NCBI GenBank assembly: GCA_963727575.1
Contig: CAVSIA010000020.1
Span: forward strand, 62,001 to 126,000
Length of the DNA stretch: 64,000 nt
From: JAHQVI01 sp963727575
Lineage (GTDB): Bacteria; Pseudomonadota; Alphaproteobacteria; Rhizobiales; Rhodomicrobiaceae
Direction of reading: 5' to 3'
Below the pieces are notes generated by a model. The model was not told the DNA's origin. It searched no databases and worked only from the letters and a program-made list of their open reading frames with translations. The position numbers and the translations under genes are program-made. Shown piece by piece: positions 26,637-35,879 of the stretch; position 1 is the stretch's first letter; every line of letters starts with the position of its first letter.

Positions 26637-27023
26637 ATGCGCTTTGCGTCGCGTTGCTGGATCACAGCTCTGACTGTCATCGCCGGTCTGTCCCTGATCG
26701 CGGACGACAGCCTTGCGGCTGGCAAGGCACATGGCGCCCGCAAGCGGCCCCGCGACTATACGGTCATGCAGATCCGGCCCAGGGCTTGGCGATCGCGGGC
26801 GCATTCACGCGCAGCTTTCGCCCCGTATTGTGCATTGCATCTGCGCAGCCTTGACCCGAGGCCCGGCACTCGCAAGACCATCGCCGATGCGTTGATCGAA
26901 GCGCCTCGCCCGGAGACCATCGAAGAACTTCGGCGTTACGGCATCCCAGCTTTGGAGGGCATCCCGCCGGTTGTCATCATCTTCCCGGAGCAAAGGCGCA
27001 CGATCGACGCGCGAAACTATTAG
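26637..27023 (+). CDS. Small secreted basic protein next to the curlin genes
   Basis: A 128-residue protein with an N-terminal hydrophobic signal (CWITALTVIAGLSLIADDSLAAG), then an Arg/Lys/His-rich stretch (KAHGARKRPRDYTVMQIRPRAWRSRAHSRAAF) and a short acidic-hydrophobic end. GGGAG lies upstream of the ATG. It follows the second curlin by 68 bases on the same strand. I do not recognise the family. Position suggests a curli-associated or chaperone role (a CsgH- or CsgC-like job cannot be excluded), but this is inference only. Confidence 0.5.
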   Translation: MRFASRCWITALTVIAGLSLIADDSLAAGKAHGARKRPRDYTVMQIRPRAWRSRAHSRAAFAPYCALHLRSLDPRPGTRKTIADALIEAPRPETIEELRRYGIPALEGIPPVVIIFPEQRRTIDARNY

Positions 27024-27300
27024 CCCGGCTGGCCGAGACCTACCGAATAGAGCCGGCGTCCGGCGCCTCAAAGGCCCTCGGACCATCGCGCCGCCCAGTC
27101 TCGCTGATCGAGCACGCAATCGATCAAACGAGCCGACAAGGACCCATGCGTCTGGGCGCACCGGCAAGCAGATTTCGTTCTCCGCGGCGCTTACGTCAGG
27201 CGTGCTCGCCCGGTTTCGGGAAATGCGTGAGCCGGCTTTCCCCCAAGGCGTGGTCGTGAGCTCGTAGGCGCGTCAATCCCGCCCACGGACGCGCGATGCG

Positions 27301-27402
27301 TCTAGAGCATGATCGCTTCATGTTGAATCGCTCATACTCAGAGTCTTTTGTTTTCGCACGACTTTTCGGGAAAACCGGTGTCCACTTTGCCCAATCGTGC
27401 GA
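27301..27402. repeat. Dispersed intergenic repeat, copy B
   Basis: It begins CTAGAGCATGATCGC and ends with TTCGGGAAAACCGGTGTCCA followed by CTTTGCCC, next to the stop of the minus-strand peptidoglycan-binding gene. The segment TTTGTTTTCGCAC before the AACCGGT core matches the reverse complement of copy C. The remaining bases from 27024 to 27300 hold no gene that I can support. Confidence 0.65.
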
Positions 27403-28170
27403 CTAGCTATTGGCGTTGAACGGCCGGCCCGTCACGATCACCATTTCCAGCAGGACGCGCGGCGTCAGGCGTCCACGGGCGTCCAAGTCGCGATCGTTCT
27501 CGAATTTCCGGATGGCTTCACGGGTGCGCGTATCGAGCTTCCCGTCGGCCGGACCGCCGCCATAGCCCATTCGGGCCAGCATGTCCTGCACCTGGGCAAC
27601 CAGTTCACCCCGGCGCTCGAAGCGCTCCGGCGCCAGTCCTTCCTCGTCGGGGCCGGCGGTCGCGAAGATCAGCGATTTCAGAATGTCCTCGGTCGCCTCG
27701 CCCGTCAGCGGCATGCCCTGATCGAATTCATAGGCGATGATCGCGGAGCGGGTCTGAATATCGGGCTCGCCGTCGATCTCACCCGGATCGTAGCCGCGAT
27801 GGGCGAGTTCGCGCTCGATGGCGTTGACGAGCCGCGGTGGCGCGGGCGGAGCTTGACGCTTTTTCTTCGTGTCACGGGTATCGACCGTCGCCGTTTCGGC
27901 CGCCGGGGCCTCGACATGGTCCTTGGCGGGCGTCGGCGGCGCCGGCTCCTCGGCGAGGTCGGCCTTCGGCAATGCGGCGGTGGAGGAGCGTGCGGCGCTG
28001 ACCCGATCGGCGGCTGGCGCACGCATAGCGGCGCCGGCAAGGCGCGGCGCCTCCTGAAAATAGAGCGCGTTGATCGAGATCGCTGTTGCCAACGCTATGA
28101 ACGCAACAACGAACAGCCGAATTCGGATGGGTGTCATGCCAACAGCGTAAAAGAAGTATGCATCCATCAT
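27403..28170 (-). CDS. Peptidoglycan-binding domain membrane protein
   Basis: A 255-residue protein with an N-terminal membrane anchor (RLFVVAFIALATAISINALYF), an Ala/Pro-rich linker and two peptidoglycan-binding-like helical repeats: residues about 115-170 (LAHRGYDPGEIDGEPDIQTRSAIIAYE) and about 195-240 (LARMGYGGGPADGKLDTRTREAIRKFE). It is likely anchored in the inner membrane with the repeats in the periplasm. Starts at 28170 or 28137 are both possible. It is divergent from the DUF5330 gene; its stop abuts repeat copy B. Confidence 0.8.
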   Translation of the reverse strand: MMDAYFFYAVGMTPIRIRLFVVAFIALATAISINALYFQEAPRLAGAAMRAPAADRVSAARSSTAALPKADLAEEPAPPTPAKDHVEAPAAETATVDTRDTKKKRQAPPAPPRLVNAIERELAHRGYDPGEIDGEPDIQTRSAIIAYEFDQGMPLTGEATEDILKSLIFATAGPDEEGLAPERFERRGELVAQVQDMLARMGYGGGPADGKLDTRTREAIRKFENDRDLDARGRLTPRVLLEMVIVTGRPFNANS

Positions 28171-28367
28171 CCAGTAAAGAGCAGAACCGTAAAGCTTTGC
28201 TTAACGCTTGGGCGCTTCTCTGGATAGAGGCCCAACTTTTCGGGAGCCGCGAGGCGCGTATCGCTCCGTTCGAATTTGAATCAAACCGGAATTCGCGATT
28301 TGAAGGCTCCTTAGCGTCGCTCTGGTAGAACGCTGTTATTGTTCCCTGAGTAGCGTCGAGCGCAGTC

Positions 28368-28760
28368 ATGTCTTTTGTAAAAGCTGCATTTCTGATCGTA
28401 CTGATCCTGTTTCTGCTTCCCAGCAACAGGCAGGAAAACTTCGAGCTCTATTCGACCGCACAGCGCACTCTCGCCGACATTGGCGGCTTCTGCGGTCGCA
28501 ACCCGGATGTCTGCGAGCGTGTGTCACTCGCGTTCCAGGGCGCGCTGCGCAGGCTGAAATCGGCGAGCGACACGGTGGAAGACATGCTCAACAATGCCGG
28601 TATCGGTGCCTCTCGCGAAGACGAACGCGGTCGCCACTCCGCTTATGACGAGCATCAGCAGCGCAGCGTCGACCATGTCGGTGCAACATCCAGCACATCC
28701 TCCGATACGCTGACGGGCCGGGACCGGAGCCCGGCATGGCGCGGCCCGCACGGGATTTAA
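28368..28760 (+). CDS. DUF5330-family protein
   Basis: A 130-residue protein with an N-terminal hydrophobic segment (FVKAAFLIVLILFLLPSN) and the conserved pattern TLADIGGFCGRNPDVCERVSLAFQ with two cysteines. This family is largely restricted to Hyphomicrobiales; its function is unknown. The C-terminal third is polar and low in complexity. The divergent region of about 200 bases to 28170 must hold promoters for both genes. Confidence 0.7.
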   Translation: MSFVKAAFLIVLILFLLPSNRQENFELYSTAQRTLADIGGFCGRNPDVCERVSLAFQGALRRLKSASDTVEDMLNNAGIGASREDERGRHSAYDEHQQRSVDHVGATSSTSSDTLTGRDRSPAWRGPHGI

Positions 28761-28909
28761 GCTTCGGCAGGCACGCAGCGAGGCCGGCAAATCCCCGCTC
28801 GGTCCGACCTCCTCGGCGCGTAATCTGCATCGGCGATCGCGACAGCCCCTGGCGAATTCTTCATTCTGTTCCCACATCTTACCCGCGTCACAGCATTCGC
28901 CGGGTAACC

Positions 28910-29177
28910 ATGCCAGCCTTCCTGATCCGCCTCGCTCTCGTCCTGATCGCCATCACGCTGATTTCTGCGGGGCTGATCGTTCTGCCGCTGCCGGTCCCGT
29001 TCGGCGTGCTCCTGCTGGTGACCGGGCTTGCGCTGCTGATCTCCGTGAGCGAGACGGCGGCGGCATGGCTGCGCACGGCGCCGGGTTCACAATCCCAAGC
29101 TCAACGGCTGGTTCAGCGCCCTTGAAAACCACCTTCCCGGCAGGCTGAGCGCCGTGCTGCGGCGAACCTCGCCATAG
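28910..29177 (+). CDS. Two-helix membrane protein, frameshifted
   Basis: The ATG at 28910 opens two hydrophobic helices (FLIRLALVLIAITLISAGLI and LPVPFGVLLLVTGLALLIS), a layout like small PGPGW-type membrane proteins. After WLRTA the annotated frame soon ends, whereas the next frame continues RVHNPKLNGWFSALENHLPG to a TAG at 29175, which looks like the natural tail. One extra base near 29081 explains this. Corrected length is about 88 residues. Function unknown. Confidence 0.6.
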
Positions 29178-29430
29178 CGCCCGCACCCCCATCCTCCCAT
29201 CGACATCTGTTTTTCTCTCCGCGCCCGCGCGGATAACCTCGCATGCCAGCCTGAGAGCCGTCACATGGAGCAGCACACAGCAATCCGCATTTAGATTTGA
29301 GACAGGATAGTGCGGAAAAATGGCCTAGTGAGGTTCCAATCCCCTCGTAGCCGTGTATACTCAAATCGCTTCAACGATTAGGTCACGAATCCCCGGATCG
29401 TATTTCAACTCAGCGCATGTGGATTGGCTC

Positions 29431-30651
29431 TTGACGAACACACTGTCTGTTCAAAATCTTTATAAAATCTTCGGACCTTCTCCGGAAGAAGCATTGAAAT
29501 TGGCTCAAGAAGGCGTTGCCAAAGATGAAATATTTAGGCGCACGAAAAGCGTTGCAGCCGTACAGGATATTTCCTTTGTTGCTGAAGAAGGTGAAGTTTT
29601 CGTTGTAATGGGCCTGTCAGGTTCGGGCAAATCCACGCTCATACGGTGTCTGAATCGCCTATTCGAGCCAACCAGCGGGGAGGTTATGCTTGGCGATCAA
29701 GACGTGACCGCCGCGCGCCCCGACGAGCTTCGTAAAATGCGGCTCAATTATATGTCGATGGTCTTCCAGCACTTTGCTCTTCTGCCCCACAAGACTGTTG
29801 CGGAGAACGTCGAATACGGATTGAAGGCGCGTGGGACCGGCAAGGCAGAGCGGCGTGAGAAGGCGCTGGAAGCGCTCAAGACCGTCGGTCTCGACGCCTG
29901 GGCCGACGTTTACCCCAACAATCTGAGCGGCGGCATGCAGCAGCGGGTCGGAATTGCCCGCGCGCTCGCCGTCGATCCGCAGGTCCTGCTCATGGACGAG
30001 CCGTTTTCCGCGCTCGATCCGCTGATCCGCCGCGATATGCAGGACGAGCTGCTCCGCATCCAGGAGCGCCTGCAGACCACGATCATCTTCATCACCCACG
30101 ATCTGCAGGAGGCGCTCAAGCTCGGCGACAAGATCGCCATCATGCGCGACGGCGCCTTCGTCCAGGTGGGAACGCCGGAGGAGATCGTCACCGAACCCGC
30201 CGACGACTACGTGCTCGAATTTACCCGGGACGTCGACCGGAGCCGGGTGCTGACATTCCGCACCATCATGGACGACGCTCAGACCGTCGCCGCCGACATG
30301 CCGGCCGCCAAGCTGAAGACGCTGTTCCAGTCGCAGGCCAAGCTCTCGGCGGTTTTCGTCACCAACGCGGCCGGCATTCCCGAAGGGGTCGTGCGCCGCA
30401 CGGTGGCCAACGATGCCGAGCCGACCGCGACCGCGGGTCAGATCATGAACCGCAATTTCCAGAAAATCCGCGCCAACCGCTACATTCACAACGCCTTCGA
30501 CACGATCCGCAGCGCGGCCATGATCGCGGTGACCGACCGGACCGGCCGTCTGGTCGGCGTGATCGATCCGATCTCGGTGTTTTCGCATCTGCAGGCGCCG
30601 CCGAAGGAAGACGTGCAGCCCACCAACGGCCAGCTTCGGGAATATGCATAA
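29431..30651 (+). CDS. proV: Glycine betaine/proline ABC transporter ATPase ProV
   Basis: The ATP-binding subunit of the osmoprotectant importer. The start of the conserved body, LSVQNLYKIFG, is close to E. coli ProV, so a TTG at 29431 (TNTLSVQNLYKIFG) gives the expected N-terminus and 406 residues; a GTG at 29353 would add 26. Walker A is GLSGSGKST, the signature LSGGMQQRV and Walker B LLMDEP. Two CBS repeats form the C-terminal third, the module that senses ionic strength in related transporters. proW follows 21 bases later. Confidence 0.92.
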   Translation: MTNTLSVQNLYKIFGPSPEEALKLAQEGVAKDEIFRRTKSVAAVQDISFVAEEGEVFVVMGLSGSGKSTLIRCLNRLFEPTSGEVMLGDQDVTAARPDELRKMRLNYMSMVFQHFALLPHKTVAENVEYGLKARGTGKAERREKALEALKTVGLDAWADVYPNNLSGGMQQRVGIARALAVDPQVLLMDEPFSALDPLIRRDMQDELLRIQERLQTTIIFITHDLQEALKLGDKIAIMRDGAFVQVGTPEEIVTEPADDYVLEFTRDVDRSRVLTFRTIMDDAQTVAADMPAAKLKTLFQSQAKLSAVFVTNAAGIPEGVVRRTVANDAEPTATAGQIMNRNFQKIRANRYIHNAFDTIRSAAMIAVTDRTGRLVGVIDPISVFSHLQAPPKEDVQPTNGQLREYA

Positions 30652-30672
30652 AAGGAGGCTCAGGGAGCAATC

Positions 30673-31653
30673 ATGGTCGAGATGGTGCAAGCGAGCATGA
30701 TCGGCGTAATCGACAAAGCGCTGCGCCCGTCGACCTATGGGACGCTGCCGCTGGAGGACTGGGTCGAGTGGTTCGTCAAGGACTGGCTGGTGCCGAATTT
30801 CCGGCCGGTTTTCCGCAGCGCCCAGTGGCCGATCGATCAGGTGCTGCAGGGGCTGGACACGCTGCTTCAGTCGGTGCCGTTCTTCATCATGGTGATCATC
30901 ATTGCCCTGCTTGCACTGCGCTTCACCAGCCGCGGCGTGACCGTCTTCACCATCGTCGCGCTGCTGCTGCTCGAAGTGCTGGGCATCTGGCCGGAGACGA
31001 TGACCACCCTCGCCATGACGCTGACCGCGGTGTTCTTCTGCGCGATCATCGGCATCCCGCTCGGTATCGCGGCCGCGGCGAGTGACCGGTTCGAGAGCAT
31101 ATTGCGGCCGATCCTCGATATCATGCAGACGATCCCGCCCTTCGTCTATCTGGTGCCGATCGTGATGCTGTTCGGCGTCGGCGTGGTTCCGGGCGTGATC
31201 GCCACGATCATCTTCGCGCTGCCGCCGATCATCCGGCTGACCAATCTCGGGATCAGGCAAGTGCGGTCCGAGGTCGTCGAAGCCGGCTATGCGTTCGGCG
31301 CGACGCCGCGCGAAGTGCTGCTCGATATTCAGATCCCGATGGCGATGCGCACCATCATGGCCGGGCTCAATCAGACGCTGATGCTTGCCCTTTCGATGGC
31401 GGTGATCGCGGCGTTGATCGGCGCCGGCGGGCTCGGTCTGACGGTCTATACCGGCCTTGGCAGGCTCGATGTCGGGCGTGCATTCCTCGGCGGACTGGGC
31501 ATCGTGCTTCTCGCCATCATTCTCGACCGGATCACGCAGGGGCTCGGCCGGCAGGGGGCTGCCAGCAAGCCGGGATGGACCTTCCGGGGTCTGTTCGCCA
31601 GGCTCTCCAGGCCTGAAGTCTCGCCTCCCGAAAGGGCGGCGCCTGCCGAATAG
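30673..31653 (+). CDS. proW: Glycine betaine/proline ABC transporter permease ProW
   Basis: A 326-residue inner-membrane permease. AGGAGG lies upstream of the ATG. An amphipathic N-terminus (residues 1-60) is followed by about six membrane segments. The EAA loop is EVVEAGYAFGATPREVLLDIQIP (residues about 198-220), the contact site for ProV. It pairs with proV and proX in one operon. Confidence 0.93.
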   Translation: MVEMVQASMIGVIDKALRPSTYGTLPLEDWVEWFVKDWLVPNFRPVFRSAQWPIDQVLQGLDTLLQSVPFFIMVIIIALLALRFTSRGVTVFTIVALLLLEVLGIWPETMTTLAMTLTAVFFCAIIGIPLGIAAAASDRFESILRPILDIMQTIPPFVYLVPIVMLFGVGVVPGVIATIIFALPPIIRLTNLGIRQVRSEVVEAGYAFGATPREVLLDIQIPMAMRTIMAGLNQTLMLALSMAVIAALIGAGGLGLTVYTGLGRLDVGRAFLGGLGIVLLAIILDRITQGLGRQGAASKPGWTFRGLFARLSRPEVSPPERAAPAE

Positions 31654-31753
31654 CCCCAGACGATCATTCTGCAGGACGCGCGCGGAGATGTGGCCGCCGC
31701 GTCCGCTTTTCCATCACCCACATCGTCCAAGAACCATTAGGAGGAAATTGGAC

Positions 31754-32755
31754 ATGAGAAAAACCTTACGTGGACTTGCGGTCGGCCTCGCTGCCGCCGC
31801 GCTGATGACAACCGGCGCACTGGCGCAGAAACTTCCCGGCGAGGGCAAGACCATCAAGATGGCCCGCGCCACCTGGGACACCGGCTGGTTCCAGGCCGAG
31901 ATCTACCGGCAGGCGTTCGAGAAGCTCGGCTATAAGGTCGGCGTGCCGACCACGCTCGACAATCCGCCCTTCTATCAGGCGGTCGGCCAGGGCGACGTCG
32001 ACCTCTGGGTCAATGGTTGGTTCCCGCTGCACGAAAGCTACGCCGACGCCTTCGAAAAAGGCGCCGAAACGGTTGGCTACGTCGCCAAGGGCGGCGCGCT
32101 GCAGGGCTATCTGATCGACAAGAAGACGGCCGACAAATACAAGATCACCAATCTTTCCGATCTGAAGAAGCCGGAGATCACCAAGCTGTTCGACAGCGAC
32201 GGCGACGGCAAGGCCGAGCTCGTCGCGTGTCCTCCGGGCTGGGGCTGCGAGAAGAAGATCGCCGAGCAGCTCGATGAGTGGAAGATGCGCGACTACATCA
32301 AGCCGATCAAAGCGGCCTATTCGGCATCGATGGCCGACGCGATCGGCAAGTTCAAGGAAGGCAAGTCCATCCTGTTCTACACCTGGACGCCGAACTGGAC
32401 CGTCGGTCTGCTGAAGCCGGGCAAGGACGTCGTCTGGATCGAGACGCCGACGGCGGACGAGAAGTCGACGGTTGCCGGCGTGGAGGGCTGCGTTGCCGAT
32501 CCGTGCAAGATGGGCTGGGAAGCCAACGACATCCGTCCGGTCGCCAACAAAAAGTTCCTCGAGGAAAATCCGTCCGCGAAGGTGCTGCTCGAGCAGATGT
32601 CGATCCCGCTGAAGGACATCTTCGCGCAGAACGCCAAGATGAACAAAGGCGAGGACAAGGCCGCCGACATCGAGAAGCATGCGTCCGCATGGATCAAGGA
32701 CCATCAGAAGGAGTTCGATGGCTGGATCAAGGCGGCGATGGACTCCGAGTCCTAA
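31754..32755 (+). CDS. proX: Glycine betaine/proline-binding protein ProX
   Basis: A 333-residue periplasmic binding protein with a signal peptide ending GALAQ and the substrate-binding protein type 2 (OpuAC) fold: ARATWDTGWFQAEIYRQAFEKLGYKV, QGDVDLWVNGWFPLHE and LFYTWTPNWTV. The tryptophans in these segments form the usual quaternary-amine cage. The pair C-x-n-C (CPPGWGC and CVADPC) fits the ProX disulfides. AGGAGG stands nine bases before the ATG at 31754. Confidence 0.94.
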   Translation: MRKTLRGLAVGLAAAALMTTGALAQKLPGEGKTIKMARATWDTGWFQAEIYRQAFEKLGYKVGVPTTLDNPPFYQAVGQGDVDLWVNGWFPLHESYADAFEKGAETVGYVAKGGALQGYLIDKKTADKYKITNLSDLKKPEITKLFDSDGDGKAELVACPPGWGCEKKIAEQLDEWKMRDYIKPIKAAYSASMADAIGKFKEGKSILFYTWTPNWTVGLLKPGKDVVWIETPTADEKSTVAGVEGCVADPCKMGWEANDIRPVANKKFLEENPSAKVLLEQMSIPLKDIFAQNAKMNKGEDKAADIEKHASAWIKDHQKEFDGWIKAAMDSES

Positions 32756-32780
32756 GCCGATAAGCGTGGCCTGAATTCAG

Positions 32781-32813
32781 GGGCGGCGGGCAGATCCTGC
32801 CGCCCTTTGCTTT
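32781..32813 (+). terminator. Terminator of proVWX
   Basis: GC-rich inverted repeat GGGCGGC (32781-32787) and GCCGCCC (32799-32805), followed by TTTGCTTT, 26 bases after the proX stop and in front of the convergent trhA gene. Confidence 0.65.
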
Positions 32814-32835
32814 GGCCGGCTGTCGGGGCAGGCGC

Positions 32836-33480
32836 TCAGACGACGACGGTCACATAGATCGAGGCGTATTGAACGACGGCGCCGCCGAGCACGAAGAGGT
32901 GCCAGATCACGTTATGGAACGGCATCCGCTCCAGCAGGTGGAAGATCACCCCGGCGGAATAGATGCAGCCGCCGATGAGCAGCAGCGTGACGCTGCTTGT
33001 GGGGACGGCATCGACCAGGGCGCCCATGGCGAACAGCACGCACCAGCCCTGCGCCAGGTAAAACGCGAGTGACAGCCGCTCGAGCCGACGCGGGAAGAAC
33101 AGCTTCAGCGTGGTCCCGAGCAGTGCGATGAACCACACCGCCGCGAGCAGGATCATGCCGGTCTGGCCGCCCATCCGCAGCGCGAACGGCGTGTAGCTGC
33201 CGGCGATCATCATATAGATGCCGGCGTGATCGAGACGGCGCAGCCACTCTTTCAGCGAGTAATTGGTGGTGAGATTGTAGCCTGCGGAGGCGGAGAACAT
33301 GCCGACAAGGCCGGCACTGTAGACGCTGACCCCGGCAACTTCACTGACCGGCAGCCGTTCGAGCGACGTTACGATCAACGCACATCCGCCGATCAGCCCA
33401 AAAAAAACGCCGGCCAGATGCACCACGGCATCTGCGGCGCGCTCGGCGCGTGAGTAGATCGGGAACAAATTCCGCTCCAA
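32836..33480 (-). CDS. trhA: Hemolysin III/TrhA family membrane protein
   Basis: A 214-residue protein with seven hydrophobic segments and the PAQR/HlyIII motif set: HLAGVFFGLIGG near the N-terminus, RRLDHAGIYMMIAGSYTPF in the middle, and FHLLERMPFHNVIWHLFVLGGAV at the end. The conserved histidines and aspartate form the putative zinc site of the family. It is thought to act in membrane lipid homeostasis. No clear operon partner. Confidence 0.9.
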   Translation of the reverse strand: MERNLFPIYSRAERAADAVVHLAGVFFGLIGGCALIVTSLERLPVSEVAGVSVYSAGLVGMFSASAGYNLTTNYSLKEWLRRLDHAGIYMMIAGSYTPFALRMGGQTGMILLAAVWFIALLGTTLKLFFPRRLERLSLAFYLAQGWCVLFAMGALVDAVPTSSVTLLLIGGCIYSAGVIFHLLERMPFHNVIWHLFVLGGAVVQYASIYVTVVV

Positions 33481-33588
33481 CCTCCGGCAATAGCGACACT
33501 TTCACTCTATACGCATGGGGTCGCTCCTGCAACCGCAGCGTGCCAGGAAAGGCCGCAAACGGTGCAGGCAGGGAAGGGGCGCGCGACT

Positions 33589-33690
33589 AGAGCATTTTCC
33601 AGCAAAGTGGATACCGGTTTGCGCCGAGAAAATGCGACAAAACAAAGAACGAGAGCCCCATTCCGATTCAGTCGGAATGGACAAGGCTCT
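33589..33690. repeat. Dispersed intergenic repeat, copy C
   Basis: It begins CTAGAGCATTTTCCAGCAAAG and then GTGGATACCGGTTTGCG. It contains a 9-bp hairpin CCATTCCGA (33658-33666) and TCGGAATGG (33672-33680) within flanking AGAGCC/GGCTCT. Its right end supplies the stop codon of infA. The hairpin covaries with copy D. Confidence 0.8.
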
Positions 33691-33973
33691 ATCGCCGCCG
33701 CGGCCCGCCGCCGCCACGCCGAGCTCCGCCGCCGCCGGGGCGCGGTCCGGATTCGGTCTTGTGCCGGAAAACGACGCGGCCCTTCTCCAGATCGTAGGGG
33801 GTCATTTCCACGGTGACGCGGTCGCCGGCAATGGTCTTGATCCGGTTGCGCTTCATGCGTCCGGCCGTGTAGGCGATAATCTCGTGCCCGTTGTCGAGCT
33901 GGACGCGGAAACGGCCGTCCGGGAGGACGTCCGTCACGGACCCTTCAAATTCCAGCGTTTCTTCTTTAGCCAT
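33689..33973 (-). CDS. infA: Translation initiation factor IF-1 with Gly/Arg-rich tail
   Basis: The OB-fold matches IF-1 over residues 1-72 (MAKEETLEFEGSVTDVLPDG, then AYTAGRMKRNRIKTIAGDRVTVEMTPYDLEKGRV). About 20 further residues are added (GPRPGGGGARRGGGGPRRR), which usual IF-1 proteins of about 72 residues lack. Such extended copies occur as second infA genes in alphaproteobacteria, so this may be a paralogue. Its stop codon lies inside repeat copy C. The start has AGGAG (reverse of CTCCT) upstream. Confidence 0.9.
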   Translation of the reverse strand: MAKEETLEFEGSVTDVLPDGRFRVQLDNGHEIIAYTAGRMKRNRIKTIAGDRVTVEMTPYDLEKGRVVFRHKTESGPRPGGGGARRGGGGPRRR

Positions 33974-34326
33974 TACGTCTCCTTGGTTGGCCTTGGCGCG
34001 GGGGCGTGGCTACCGCTCCACCGCGCGAGGCTGGTCCGCCGTCGCGGACGTCCCTCAAAAATCCGTGCGCCCTCGAAGCTGAATGCCCGATCGAGCCGCA
34101 CCGAAGCTTTTGCACGAAAATGCGCCGCAGAGGCGCTGAAATGTCCGCCGCGACTGTAATATGCACAAAATGGACGTATTCGCCATTCCCTTGAATACTT
34201 CAAAGGGGGTGCGTGGGCCGGTTTCACTGCAGGATTGGGAACCGGGCGCAGGAGCGGCGAAGACTTTCGTCAGATCAGAGCGCTGTTTCGTAAATCGGCG
34301 ACCTGGCCGGCGATGTCAAGCGCCGC
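33974..34326. other. Gap between infA and the CAP-domain gene
   Basis: About 350 bases. Open frames on both strands here overlap each other and carry no recognisable domain or ribosome site. The 5' end must contain the infA promoter. No RNA gene or repeat was seen. Confidence 0.4.
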
Positions 34327-35301
34327 TCACATCCGCTTGCCCAAGAGGCCGAGCGCGATCTTCTTGCCTTCGCCGTTCGCCGCCATTGCGAATCCGAGCT
34401 CGGTGATGTCTTTCGCCAGCAGCATTTTCGCATAGCGCGGCGATTCCAGCCATTTCTGCGTGAAGAATTCGACGTCGCCGCGTGCCGGTTGCACACCGCA
34501 CCCGCCGCAGGTGCCGGTGACGAGGCTGAGGGTCTGCCAGTCGTTCCGCTGCTCCTTGGGCAGCGCGCCATAGAGATCGTTCGATTGCGCGACGCTGAAA
34601 TCGGGGCTGTCCGGCGACGGCGCCATCGAACGCGCGGCGGAGCTCAGGGGATCGCTGAGGCGCAGGGCAGCGAGCCCGTCCTTGCTGCGGCGCCTGTTGA
34701 TCGCATCGAGCGCGGCCTGGGCCTGCTCGCGCGCGTTGAGCGGCTTGAGGCTGGCGACGGTGCCGTCGCCTTCCGGCGTGCCGGGGCCGGCGAAGGTCTG
34801 CACGCCATAAAGCCGCCCGTCGCTGCTGACGGTGATGCCGTAGCCGAACCGTTCGAGGCCCTTATGCAGGATGTTGGCGCGATGGCCGGGGCTGTGCATC
34901 CACCCGTCATGAAGCTGGCGGACATAGTCTTCGCTCACCGGGCCTTTGCAGCCGTCGCATTTGGCGATGTTCTCGGCGGTCAGCAGCCATTTGCTGCCTC
35001 CGGCCGCCTGAAACCGGTCGCTGACGGTTTTGCCCTCCGGCGAGGAGTGCGAGTAATAATTGCGCGTGCGCATGTCGTCGGCATGGGACTGGGCGGCCTT
35101 GGTCAGCTTTGCGTCGAGCCGGAGTGCTGGCAGCTTGTGCTCGCTGCGCGACTGGTTGACGAGTTTCAGCGCCAGATCCCGCAGCCCATCGAGCTTTGCG
35201 TCCTCCGCGCGCGCTGGATGCACGAGCAGAATGAGCGCGACAGCGACCGCTGCAAGGGCGCGCCAGCTCGGCGCGTAGGGCATGGGATCGGCATAACGCA
35301 T
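34327..35301 (-). CDS. Secreted CAP/SCP-domain protein
   Basis: A 324-residue protein with a signal peptide (SWRALAAVAVALILLVHPARA). The first half is a CAP domain: SHADDMRTRNYYSHSSPEGKTVSDRF, LLTAENIAK and WMHSPGHRANILHKGLERFGYG. The second half repeats a weaker, helical CAP-like unit (LDAINRRRSKDGLAALRLSDPLSSAAR) that lacks the key histidines. The paired cysteines CDGCKG and CGGCG are unusual. GGAG is about ten bases before the ATG at 35301. Substrate unknown. Confidence 0.8.
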   Translation of the reverse strand: MRYADPMPYAPSWRALAAVAVALILLVHPARAEDAKLDGLRDLALKLVNQSRSEHKLPALRLDAKLTKAAQSHADDMRTRNYYSHSSPEGKTVSDRFQAAGGSKWLLTAENIAKCDGCKGPVSEDYVRQLHDGWMHSPGHRANILHKGLERFGYGITVSSDGRLYGVQTFAGPGTPEGDGTVASLKPLNAREQAQAALDAINRRRSKDGLAALRLSDPLSSAARSMAPSPDSPDFSVAQSNDLYGALPKEQRNDWQTLSLVTGTCGGCGVQPARGDVEFFTQKWLESPRYAKMLLAKDITELGFAMAANGEGKKIALGLLGKRM

Positions 35302-35443
35302 CTGGCAAGATCTCCGTGGCTGACGGCTTTCAAACGTCCGAGCGGCACTTTCTTTCCGGCGGAATTGCGATAGCCTTGAGGTTGCCGAATGATTAACGCA
35401 CCCATTTGCGATGCGAAACCTCCGATCAGCGAAGGAGTGTTGC

Positions 35444-35854
35444 ATGAGCGCCGCCGCTATCCTGGAGACCATTCTCTACGCCGAGGACGTCGATGCCGCC
35501 GAGGTGTTCTATTCGCAGGTGCTTGGTTTGGAACGGGTGGCGCGCGCCGGAAGCCGGCATGTGTTCTTCCGCTGTGGCGACCAGGTGCTGCTGATCTTCA
35601 ACCCGACCGAGACCAGCAAACCGCCGGCGCCGGGCGCGCTTCCTGTGCCGCCGCACGGTGCGATCGGGCCGGGCCATGTCTGCTTCAAGGCGTCCGCGGC
35701 TGAGATCGAGGATTGGCGCGCGCGGCTGGTCGAGGCGGGCGTCGCCATCGAAGCGGATTTCGAATGGCCGCAGGGCGGGCGGTCGATCTATTTCCGCGAC
35801 CCGGCGGGCAATTGCCTGGAATTCGCCGAGCCACGGATCTGGGGACTGACGTAA
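35444..35854 (+). CDS. VOC-family (glyoxalase-like) protein
   Basis: A 136-residue protein of the vicinal oxygen chelate fold: ETILYAEDVDAAEVFYSQVLGL at the N-terminus, GPGHVCFKASAAEIEDW in the middle and GRSIYFRDPAGNCLEFAEP at the end. The E of LEFAEP and the H of GHVCF are the usual metal ligands. AAGGAG precedes the ATG. The substrate is unknown; such proteins act as lyases, isomerases or dioxygenases. Confidence 0.85.
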   Translation: MSAAAILETILYAEDVDAAEVFYSQVLGLERVARAGSRHVFFRCGDQVLLIFNPTETSKPPAPGALPVPPHGAIGPGHVCFKASAAEIEDWRARLVEAGVAIEADFEWPQGGRSIYFRDPAGNCLEFAEPRIWGLT

Positions 35855-35879
35855 GGCACGCGCCGTGCGGCACGGGCGG

